This document shows positions 18,296 to 25,725 of a stretch of DNA of 64,000 nt, piece by piece. Origin of the DNA: Chryseobacterium sp. SN22 (GTDB lineage: Bacteria; Bacteroidota; Bacteroidia; Flavobacteriales; Weeksellaceae). Where the stretch lies: assembly GCF_008329705.1 (NCBI RefSeq), contig NZ_VTSX01000020.1:1-64000 (forward strand), given 5' to 3'. How positions within the stretch are numbered: position 1 is the first letter of the stretch; every line of letters begins with the position of its first letter. Below the pieces are notes generated by a model. The model saw nothing but the letters and a program-made list of their open reading frames with translations, was not told the origin of the DNA and ran no database searches. Position numbers and translations under genes: made by a program.

Positions 18296-19117
18296 TTAAT
18301 TTTTTGTATAGAGTGCATTGATATTCTGTTTTTCTTGCAGGTCTTCTTTTAAGAAGGAATCAAGAGCATTCTGCATATCCGGAAAAGAAGGGTTCTCCCA
18401 ATAGTTTGAGGTATAATAACTTGTGCCGAGATCAAATCTTATTTTATCATTGTTTTTAGTATTACCGAAATCCAATGCGGTAGGATAGAAATTAGTATAA
18501 ATGTTAACGACGTTGTACGTCGGTTCTTTTTTGTATTTCAGCTTCATGGTCGAACTTTCGCTGTATTGTAGAAGATCTTCCGGTTGTTTCCGGGAGTTCC
18601 GGGTGTAGGCGATACGGGTACTGTATTTTACATCAGAAAAGTGAAATCCAAGTAAGGTCAATTCCTTTTCCTGAAGGCGTTCTTCTTTTATTTCGATTTC
18701 ATCTCTTTGGCTGCCTTCCGTCTTATGGAAAACCATGTTTTTGTTTTTTTTATATGGATTGGTACCTTCAATTCGTTTCATCTGTGGGAGATGCATATAT
18801 ATGCTGTAATCCCAGGAAGAAAATTTCTGTGAATCCCATTCTGCTCTAGGCATTCTAAAAATCCGGTACTGCTCGATGCAGGTACTTTTCAGTTTTTTGG
18901 TTTTACGGTCAAAAATATAGGTTACAATTCCGTCAGCATATCCGTTGATGGTATTGTTAAGGGTTGCATAAGTATTGAAGTTGCCTTTTACATAAAGGTA
19001 CTTTGCAGAATCCTCCGTTCGGGGCTTATCCGTTTTTTCAGATGTTGAATTGTTATTCTGCGCATTGATCAGGCTGTACAGTGTCATCATTAAGAATAGC
19101 AGCGTACTTTTTTTCAT
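18296..19117 (-). CDS. Secreted protein of tandem family, copy 1 (short), 273 aa
   Basis: I do not recognise the family. The signal peptide is MKKSTLLFLMMTLYSLINAQ. The body shares with the two upstream genes the segment KYLYVKGNFNTYATLNN, then YADGIVTYIFDRKTKKLKS, EQYRIFRM, and a C-terminus with NFYPTALDFGN and YWENPSFPDMQNALDSFLKEDL. Unlike copies 2 and 3 it lacks the roughly 75-residue N-terminal carboxypeptidase-regulatory-like domain. It retains only the phrase SEKTDKP at the point where that domain starts in the others, which suggests an internal deletion. A terminator at 19205 separates it from copy 2. Confidence 0.82.
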   Translation of the reverse strand: MKKSTLLFLMMTLYSLINAQNNNSTSEKTDKPRTEDSAKYLYVKGNFNTYATLNNTINGYADGIVTYIFDRKTKKLKSTCIEQYRIFRMPRAEWDSQKFSSWDYSIYMHLPQMKRIEGTNPYKKNKNMVFHKTEGSQRDEIEIKEERLQEKELTLLGFHFSDVKYSTRIAYTRNSRKQPEDLLQYSESSTMKLKYKKEPTYNVVNIYTNFYPTALDFGNTKNNDKIRFDLGTSYYTSNYWENPSFPDMQNALDSFLKEDLQEKQNINALYTKN

Positions 19118-19204
19118 AGGATATTATTTATAATTGAATGTATATTTATAAGGACAACTTTAAAAGCGAAAAGGTTTCAAAAAATAAATATTTTATTGTT
19201 AATA

Positions 19205-19232
19205 AAAAAGACTGATGAGCATCAGTCTTTTT
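19205..19232 (-). terminator. Terminator after tandem copy 2
   Basis: The hairpin AAAAAGACTGAT/ATCAGTCTTTTT with a GAGC loop lies 104 bp past the stop of the 336-aa gene. Confidence 0.75.
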
Positions 19233-19336
19233 CGGTTATTTTCCAATGTATTCTATGAAAAAATTCTATAACTTTAAAATGATGGAAAACGTTTGCAGAA
19301 GGTATTTTAAGACTTAAATGCTGAGAGGCAAATGCG

Positions 19337-20347
19337 TTATTTTGCATTGGGCTTTTCTTTTAAATCTTCTTTGAAAAAGCTGCTGAAAACAGGCTGCATA
19401 TTCGGGAAAGCAGGGTTTTCCCAATATTTCGAGGTATATTGGCTGCTGTTGATGTCAAACTGCATTTTCTCCATTTTCTCATTACCGAAGTCTATATCTA
19501 TAGGATAAAAATTGTTGTAAATGGCAATGTCATTATATTGAGGCTCACTTTTATGTTTTAATTTGATAAATCTGATAAGGTTATATTCCAAAAGGTCTCT
19601 GAGTTCCTTTCGGGAATTTGGAACATATGAAATATTGAGAATATTTTTAGCATCAGAAATACGATATCCCAAAAATCCCATCTCTTCATCATTGGTGATT
19701 TCCGTAAGCTCGATCTGGTCTTTCTTATCGCTTTTCAGTTCTTTGAAAATAATGTCTTTCTTGGTTCTGTACCCATCAATATTTTCGATGTTTTTTAGTC
19801 TCGGGACTTTTAAAAACATTCCGTAATCCCAGGAAGAAAGTTTTTTACGGTCCATTTCTGCATTTTCCAGCCTGAAGATCCGGTACTGTTCGACCTGCAT
19901 GCTTTTCAGTTTTTTAGTCTTGTTATCAAAAATGTAAGTTACAATTCCGTCTGCGTAGGAATTCAATTTGTTGTTCAGGGTAACATAGGTATTGAAGTTT
20001 CCCTTTACAAAGAGATATTTTGCCGGTTTCTCCTTTTTAATAACAACGGTCTCGATGTCTTTAATCCGATCATTAATTTTAATCACCTCCTGATTAAAAT
20101 CCGAGTAGGCTAATGTGGCGACTGGGATATTATCACATACCAGCTGAAATTTCTCCTGCTTCGGTTTTAAGGATTGCTTGTTTATTTTACCATCAATATC
20201 CGAGAATGCTACAATGCTCCCGTCTTTTGCGAAAACCGAAACTTTGGGCAAAGGCTTATTGGTTTTTTCAGAAATAAAGGTAATGGTTTGCGCATGAAAT
20301 AGATTTAATATGAATGCCAAAAATAATAGGATTAGACTTTTTCTCAT
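19337..20347 (-). CDS. Secreted protein of tandem family, copy 2, 336 aa
   Basis: Family not recognised. The signal peptide (1-19, ending FHAQ) is followed by a small domain at about 20-95 (ITFISEKTNKPLPKVSVFAKDG) resembling a carboxypeptidase regulatory-like or CNA-B beta-sandwich. The family body follows: KYLFVKGNFNTYVTLNN, YADGIVTYIFDNKTKKLKS, EQYRIFRL, IYNNFYPIDIDFGNE and YWENPAFPNMQPVFSSFFKEDL. The DNA encoding residues about 18-53 is almost identical to copy 3 although the rest has diverged. It is presumably a cell-surface protein. Confidence 0.85.
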   Translation of the reverse strand: MRKSLILLFLAFILNLFHAQTITFISEKTNKPLPKVSVFAKDGSIVAFSDIDGKINKQSLKPKQEKFQLVCDNIPVATLAYSDFNQEVIKINDRIKDIETVVIKKEKPAKYLFVKGNFNTYVTLNNKLNSYADGIVTYIFDNKTKKLKSMQVEQYRIFRLENAEMDRKKLSSWDYGMFLKVPRLKNIENIDGYRTKKDIIFKELKSDKKDQIELTEITNDEEMGFLGYRISDAKNILNISYVPNSRKELRDLLEYNLIRFIKLKHKSEPQYNDIAIYNNFYPIDIDFGNEKMEKMQFDINSSQYTSKYWENPAFPNMQPVFSSFFKEDLKEKPNAK

Positions 20348-20562
20348 AGCTTTATGAATTTAAATTGTAGTATTTATAATATCAGAAATTAACAAAAGGT
20401 TTCAGGCTAATATTTTTATTGCAAACAAAAAAGGCAGATGGCCGCCACTCTTTATTAGTTACTGCACAAAAATATTCTATGAAAAGTGCCTGTGAATTTA
20501 CTTTTTCCAGAGAAGTCCTCGACAGCATATTTCTCTGGTTAAAAAAGTATGTGGAAACCACT

Positions 20563-21564
20563 TTATTTTTCATTTGGTTTTTCCTTTAAATCATTTTTGA
20601 AAAACGAGCTGAAGACCTTCTGCATATTAGGAAAGGAAGGATCTTCCCAGTAAGAGGTCTGGTAACTACTGTTGCTCTTGTTGAATCTTACTTTTTTAAT
20701 ATCATTATCATTACCAAAACTATATTCTGTCACATAAAAATTATTGTATAAAGCTAATTGAGTAGGTTCTGGTTTTTCTTTATATTTAATTTTTGAGTAG
20801 CGTACCTCACTATATTCCAGAAAATCTCTAAGCGTTTTTCCTGATTCTTTTTCAAAAGATAGGTTTATAATTTTTTTAAAATCATAAAGGGTTATTCCGA
20901 AAGACGTAGATCCTTTTTCCGAGCCGATTCTATCTATGATTTCAATTTGATCATTTTTGTCGCCCTTTAGTTCTTTAATATTCTTTTTTCCGGTTTTGTA
21001 TTCTTCTGGGTTTCCTACGTATTTAAGTCTTGGGATTTCTAATCCTGCTGTGTAAGATGAGAAAGCCCCATTTGGTTCAGTCTGCAATGAAAAGATTCTG
21101 TATTGTTCTACATTCGTACTTTTCAGTTTTTTTGTTTTATTGTCGAAAATATAGGTTATGATTCCGTCGGCATAAGATTTGAGTTGATTGTTGACGATTA
21201 CGTAGGTATTGAAATTTCCTTTGATAAGAATATACTTTGCCGGCTTTTCGTTCTTAATCACAACGGGTTCAATGTCCTTGATTTTATCATCAAGTTTTAT
21301 AATATCTTTATTTATTTCTGAAAAAGTAAGCTGTGCTAAAATAACATTGTCATACACCAGCTGAAATTTTTCCTGATCTTGTGTTATTAAATTTTTATCA
21401 ATCTTACCATCAATATCCGAATATGCAACAATGCTCCCGTCTTTCGCGAAAACCGAAACTTTGGGCAAAGGCTTATTGGTTTTTTCAGAAATAAAGGTAA
21501 TGGTTTGCGCATGGGCGACCTGGAATAATAAGACGAAAAAAAGTAAAAAGAAAATCTTCTTCAT
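20563..21564 (-). CDS. Secreted protein of tandem family, copy 3, 333 aa
   Basis: Paralogue of the gene at 19337 with the same plan. A signal peptide (MKKIFFLLFFVLLFQVAHAQ) precedes a carboxypeptidase-regulatory-like domain (ITFISEKTNKPLPKVSVFAKDG). The family body contains KYILIKGNFNTYVIVNN, YADGIITYIFDNKTKKLKS, LYNNFYVTEYSFGND and YWEDPSFPNMQKVFSSFFKNDL. The function is unknown. It is the furthest upstream of three tandem copies. The 215-bp spacer to copy 2 contains no convincing terminator. Confidence 0.85.
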   Translation of the reverse strand: MKKIFFLLFFVLLFQVAHAQTITFISEKTNKPLPKVSVFAKDGSIVAYSDIDGKIDKNLITQDQEKFQLVYDNVILAQLTFSEINKDIIKLDDKIKDIEPVVIKNEKPAKYILIKGNFNTYVIVNNQLKSYADGIITYIFDNKTKKLKSTNVEQYRIFSLQTEPNGAFSSYTAGLEIPRLKYVGNPEEYKTGKKNIKELKGDKNDQIEIIDRIGSEKGSTSFGITLYDFKKIINLSFEKESGKTLRDFLEYSEVRYSKIKYKEKPEPTQLALYNNFYVTEYSFGNDNDIKKVRFNKSNSSYQTSYWEDPSFPNMQKVFSSFFKNDLKEKPNEK

Positions 21565-21670
21565 GGTGTTGGGTTTAATATTTGAATTAAAATCAGTTCT
21601 TAATACTAAGACAGCTAAAAATTGAAAAAGGTTGCACGATGCTTTAAATTTTTTTCATTATGACACAAAA

Positions 21671-21697
21671 AAAGACTGATCATATCGATCAGTCTTT
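21671..21697 (-). terminator. Terminator of the act operon
   Basis: A perfect 11-bp stem AAAGACTGATC/GATCAGTCTTT with a 5-nt loop lies 25 bp beyond the actF stop. The preceding A run gives the U tract on the minus strand. Confidence 0.85.
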
Positions 21698-21721
21698 CTA
21701 TTTTATCTTATTATAAATTCC

Positions 21722-23053
21722 TTAAAAAGGATACTCATAAATTTCAGATTCGTGTAGGTAAGGATTTCCTGTAGGGATAAGCTTAAGTTTAGATAATGCA
21801 GAAAGCACGGTAAACATAAATAATCCAACTACGAAAAGAATCGCTCCTAGAATCAGGATAAATACTTCAGGGGTTTTCCAGTATGGTCCTACCGTTCCAG
21901 GCATTACCATGTTGAAGTAATCCAGGATGTGACCGCAGATCACTACGATCGCCATGATGGTAACCACTTTGTAGTTTCTCTTGATACTGCTGCTCACCAA
22001 TACCAATAACGGTAATAAGAAGTTTACAATAAGCATTGGTAAGAAAGTAGGGGAGTAGTGCTGGAATCTTCCGAAGAAGTAGTTTACCTCTTCCGGAATG
22101 TTCGCATACCAGTAAAGCATAAACTGTGCAAACCAGGTATACGTCCAAAGCATACTTGTAGCAAATAAAAATACACCCAGATCATGCAAGTGGTTATCAT
22201 TGAATTGCGGAAGGTATCCGTTTTTCTTTAAATAAACACTTAACAGGATGATTACTGCAATACCACTTGAAAGGCAGCTCACCATAGAATACCAGATATA
22301 CATGGTAGAATACCAGTGAGGATCGATAGACATCAACCAGTCCCAAGCCCAGGCTGCAGAGGCAAATCCGAAGAATGCGATATATCCTACTGCCCATCTG
22401 TAAAGCATCTGGTATTCGGTTCTGGATTTTGTTTCGTCAACTTTTTTAGACTGAGCCTTCAGCTTCCATGCGAAGAAAGAAGCACCCAATACATAGATGA
22501 AAGTTCTTACGGCATAGAAAGGAATATTTAAGAAGATTCTCTTTTCAAACAGGATCACGTCAAAATGAGGTGAGTTTGGATCCGTAAGTTCCGGATCCAT
22601 CCAGTGGAAAAGATGTCCCTGGTGGGTAATATTCAATAACATCAGGATGATCAGGATCGCACCTCCATAAGGAATATAAGAAGCAATCGCTTCCATTACA
22701 CGGGTAATGATGATCGGCCATCCTGCATGGGCAGCGTGCTGAATAGAGTAGAAGAATAATACGCAGCAGCTTACGCCGAAGAAAAATACAGCTACAAAAT
22801 GTATGGCCGCTAAAGGCTGGTTGTGTACCTGAAGTTCAGCATGCTCAAGGTGAGCCGCATGATCCTGAGGACCTACCATTTCACTTGAGTGCGTAGGAGC
22901 GTCATGACCTGAAGCATGAAGCGCTTCCATCATGTGTTCTATTCTTTCTGTAGAAATTCCTTTATTTAAAAAGAAACCGATACCAAACAGAACTAAACCT
23001 ACAACAAGAAGGATTATAGAAGTTGATTTTAATTTTGGTGAAAAACTATACAT
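21722..23053 (-). CDS. actF: Alternative complex III subunit ActF (quinol:cytochrome c oxidoreductase membrane subunit)
   Basis: Polytopic inner-membrane subunit of alternative complex III (ACIII), the Bacteroidetes replacement for bc1, which passes electrons from menaquinol to cytochrome c. The 443-aa protein has about ten hydrophobic helices; loops include HWMDPELTDPNSPHFD and WDWLMSIDPHWYSTMY, typical of ActF. The first periplasmic loop (about 30-75) is His-rich (HASGHDAPTHSSEM, DHAAHLEHAEL). It is the last gene of the operon, 8 bp after actE. No cytochrome oxidase gene follows; a strong terminator does. Confidence 0.93.
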   Translation of the reverse strand: MYSFSPKLKSTSIILLVVGLVLFGIGFFLNKGISTERIEHMMEALHASGHDAPTHSSEMVGPQDHAAHLEHAELQVHNQPLAAIHFVAVFFFGVSCCVLFFYSIQHAAHAGWPIIITRVMEAIASYIPYGGAILIILMLLNITHQGHLFHWMDPELTDPNSPHFDVILFEKRIFLNIPFYAVRTFIYVLGASFFAWKLKAQSKKVDETKSRTEYQMLYRWAVGYIAFFGFASAAWAWDWLMSIDPHWYSTMYIWYSMVSCLSSGIAVIILLSVYLKKNGYLPQFNDNHLHDLGVFLFATSMLWTYTWFAQFMLYWYANIPEEVNYFFGRFQHYSPTFLPMLIVNFLLPLLVLVSSSIKRNYKVVTIMAIVVICGHILDYFNMVMPGTVGPYWKTPEVFILILGAILFVVGLFMFTVLSALSKLKLIPTGNPYLHESEIYEYPF

Positions 23054-23061
23054 TTCTTTTC

Positions 23062-23793
23062 TTATTTTTTAGTTTCGGTAGTCGTTTCTGGTTTCGCCTC
23101 AGCTGTAGCCGGGGCTGCGGTTGCAGATGCTGTAGTGGCTGTAGCCGTGGCGGTTGCAGCAGCAGGTGCGGCAGCTCCTTTTTTGAAGGCATTCATCACA
23201 TACATGGCTACTCTCCATCGGTCTCCTGCATTCAGCTGGCCAGCATACGATCCCATCGCATTTCTACCGTTTGTTATTACATAATGAACAGACCCTACAG
23301 TAATTTCCCTGTCAGCATAGTTCGGCACACCGGAGAAAGCTCCGGATTGTACGATTGGCCCCTGTCCGTCACCGCCTACACCGTGACAAGCGCCACAAGT
23401 TTTCTCGAAAAGGTTTTTCCCTCTTTCAAGATCCTTTGCTGCATTGGCAGGATTCAAAGGAGAGGCGGTTACTGTTTTGGAAGCGTCATAACCTGCATTA
23501 TACTGATCCGGTGTTGTAGGAAGCAAAGCTTCTTCAAAAATACCGTCTTTGTTCTGTGGAACAGATCCTTCTACCGGGGTAAGCCCTGTAGCTCCGTTGT
23601 TTCTTACAAAAGCAGGGATTTCATTTTCATGATCTGAATAGGCATCCTGAGCTTTCATTAATGGATCATAAGCTACCGGGAAATACATATCCGGGAAATA
23701 AACCAGCGGTGTATTGTCTTTCGGTCCGCAAGAGTTAAGTAAAACGGCTGTTAAACCTAAAACTGCTGTAATTCTTAATACATTCTTTTTCAT
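23062..23793 (-). CDS. actE: Alternative complex III subunit ActE (monohaem cytochrome c lipoprotein)
   Basis: Membrane-anchored monohaem cytochrome c of ACIII. I choose the ATG at 23793 (an in-frame one at 23802 would overlap actD). The signal peptide ends in the lipobox LLNSC. One haem site, CGACH near residue 135, sits in FEKTCGACHGVGGDGQGP. The axial Met candidate is in NGRNAMGSYAGQ. The C-terminal 35 residues form an Ala/Thr/Glu-rich low-complexity tail (ATATATTASATAAPAT), probably disordered. It lies between actD and actF. Confidence 0.93.
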   Translation of the reverse strand: MKKNVLRITAVLGLTAVLLNSCGPKDNTPLVYFPDMYFPVAYDPLMKAQDAYSDHENEIPAFVRNNGATGLTPVEGSVPQNKDGIFEEALLPTTPDQYNAGYDASKTVTASPLNPANAAKDLERGKNLFEKTCGACHGVGGDGQGPIVQSGAFSGVPNYADREITVGSVHYVITNGRNAMGSYAGQLNAGDRWRVAMYVMNAFKKGAAAPAAATATATATTASATAAPATAEAKPETTTETKK

Positions 23794-23794
23794 T

Positions 23795-24316
23795 TTAAGC
23801 ATCTTTAACCGTTATTTCTTCAACTCCCGTTTCAATAAGCAACTGCTTTACAGATTCTACATCCTCAGTTACAAATTCCATCATGAATTTATCATCCGTT
23901 GTTCTCGGATCCGGGTTTTGTGCCGGTGCTCCGGGATACATTTTGTTTCTTACCAGAAATGTCAATGACATCATGTGAGCGGCACAGAATACCATAAGCT
24001 CGAACATCGGTACGACGAATGCAGGCATATTGTGTCCCCAGTCGAAAGCCGGTTTACCACCGATATTCTGCGGCCAGTCGTGATTCATCACATACCAGGT
24101 TAAAGTAGCTCCGATCGTCACCCCGTAAAGAGCGTAAAGAAAGGCGGCATCAGAAATTCTTGTTTTCTTTAAACCTAAAGCTTTGTCTAGCCCGTGAACC
24201 GGAAACGGAGTATATACTTCGTTGATTGCGATTCCTTTATCGTTGAATGCCTTAACGCCGTTCATCAAATCGTCGTCGTCGGCATAAAGTCCGTATACAA
24301 TTTTAGTGGTGCTCAT
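23795..24316 (-). CDS. actD: Alternative complex III subunit ActD (DUF3341)
   Basis: Small membrane subunit of ACIII with a DUF3341 domain. I start it at the ATG at 24316 (MSTTKIVYGLYADDDD), overlapping the end of actC by 14 bp, rather than at 24343. Two transmembrane segments follow a cytoplasmic ferredoxin-like part (FLYALYGVTIGATLTWY and PMFELMVFCAAHMMSL). The end, LLIETGVEEITVKDA, is typical. Operon position between actC and actE confirms the call. Confidence 0.93.
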   Translation of the reverse strand: MSTTKIVYGLYADDDDLMNGVKAFNDKGIAINEVYTPFPVHGLDKALGLKKTRISDAAFLYALYGVTIGATLTWYVMNHDWPQNIGGKPAFDWGHNMPAFVVPMFELMVFCAAHMMSLTFLVRNKMYPGAPAQNPDPRTTDDKFMMEFVTEDVESVKQLLIETGVEEITVKDA

Positions 24317-25700
24317 CTCCTTCTTTTGCTTTATAAGTTTCACCTGAGATTTTCAAAATCGATTTTAATTCGGCCTGTGCGATTACAGGGAATGTTCTTG
24401 CGTATAATAAGAATAATACAGAGAAGAACCCAATTGTTCCTAAGTATACACCCACATCAATGATCGTTGGCTTAAACATCGTCCAAGATCCAGGTAAGTA
24501 ATCTCTTGAAAGGTTGATAACGATAATGTCAAAACGTTCAAACCACATACCGATGTTGATGATCAGTGCAATAATGAAAGTTGCAATAATGTTGGTTCTC
24601 ACTTTCTTGAACCAGAAGAATGCAGGGATAATCAAGTTACAAGTAATCAGCGCCCAGAATGCCCACCAGTAAGGTCCTACGGCAGCACCCGGAGAAAGAT
24701 ATGTAAAGTCTTCGAATCTTGATCCTGAATACCATCCGATGAAATATTCTGTAGCATAAGCTACCGTTACCATACCACCGGTTAAGATGATAACGATGTT
24801 CATAATTTCGATATGGTACATCGTGATGTAATCTTCAAGGTGACATACTTTTCTCGCGATCAACAACAGCGTCTGTACCATGGCAAATCCTGAGAAGATC
24901 GCACCGGCAACGAAGTAAGGAGGATAGATCGTAGAGTGCCATCCTTTAATTACCGACGTGGCGAAGTCAAAAGATACCGTGGTGTGTACCGAGAATACAA
25001 GCGGTGTAGCCAAACCTGCAAGAACCAAAGAAAGCTCTTCGAATCTCTGCCAGTGTTTTGCCTTACCACCCCAACCGAAGGCAAGGAATGTATAAATCTT
25101 TTTAGTCCACGGTGTTTTGGCTCTGTCTCTGATCATTGCAAAGTCAGGAATCAATCCCATGAACCAGAATACGGTAGATACCGAGAAATATGTTGAAATT
25201 GCAAACACGTCCCAAAGTAGAGGAGAGTTGAAGTTCCCCCAAAGAGACCCGAACTGGTTCGGTAAAGGGAATACCCAATATCCTACCCAAACTCTACCCA
25301 TGTGGATTACCGGGAAGATGGCTGCCTGTACTACCGCGAAGATCGTCATCGCTTCCGCAGATCTGTTTACAGACATTCTCCATCGCTGTCTAAATAATAA
25401 TAATACCGCTGAGATTAGTGTTCCGGCGTGACCGATACCTACCCACCATACAAAGTTAGTGATATCCCAACCCCAGTTAATAGTTCTGTTAAGTCCCCAT
25501 GCTCCAATACCTGTTCCGATGGTATACGCGATACACCCGAATCCATAGATGAATAGAACCAGGGCTGCATATAGTGAAATCCACCATAGTTTGCCTGCTC
25601 TTTCTTCGATAGGTCGTGCGATATCTTCCGTAATATCGTGATAAGTTTTGTGACCAATAATTAGAGGTTCCCTTATCGGAGCTTCGTAATGTCCTGACAT
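24303..25700 (-). CDS. actC: Alternative complex III subunit ActC (NrfD-like)
   Basis: NrfD/PsrC-type integral membrane subunit that holds a quinol site in ACIII. The 465-aa protein has about ten helices. Conserved stretches include WGWDITNFVWWVGIGHAGTL near residue 75, AVFPV/AIFPVIHMGRVWVGYWVFPLPN near 130, and TVSFDFATSVIKGWHSTIYPPYFVAGAI in parts near 240. It follows actB by 25 bp and overlaps actD. Confidence 0.95.
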   Translation of the reverse strand: MSGHYEAPIREPLIIGHKTYHDITEDIARPIEERAGKLWWISLYAALVLFIYGFGCIAYTIGTGIGAWGLNRTINWGWDITNFVWWVGIGHAGTLISAVLLLFRQRWRMSVNRSAEAMTIFAVVQAAIFPVIHMGRVWVGYWVFPLPNQFGSLWGNFNSPLLWDVFAISTYFSVSTVFWFMGLIPDFAMIRDRAKTPWTKKIYTFLAFGWGGKAKHWQRFEELSLVLAGLATPLVFSVHTTVSFDFATSVIKGWHSTIYPPYFVAGAIFSGFAMVQTLLLIARKVCHLEDYITMYHIEIMNIVIILTGGMVTVAYATEYFIGWYSGSRFEDFTYLSPGAAVGPYWWAFWALITCNLIIPAFFWFKKVRTNIIATFIIALIINIGMWFERFDIIVINLSRDYLPGSWTMFKPTIIDVGVYLGTIGFFSVLFLLYARTFPVIAQAELKSILKISGETYKAKEGDEHH

Positions 25701-25725
25701 TTTTTACCTATTTATTATTTAAACT

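Noticed and set aside
20382..20573. 63-aa minus-strand open frame between tandem copies 2 and 3
   Set aside because: No signal peptide, family motif or promoter. It overlaps the end of copy 3 and lies in spacer sequence.
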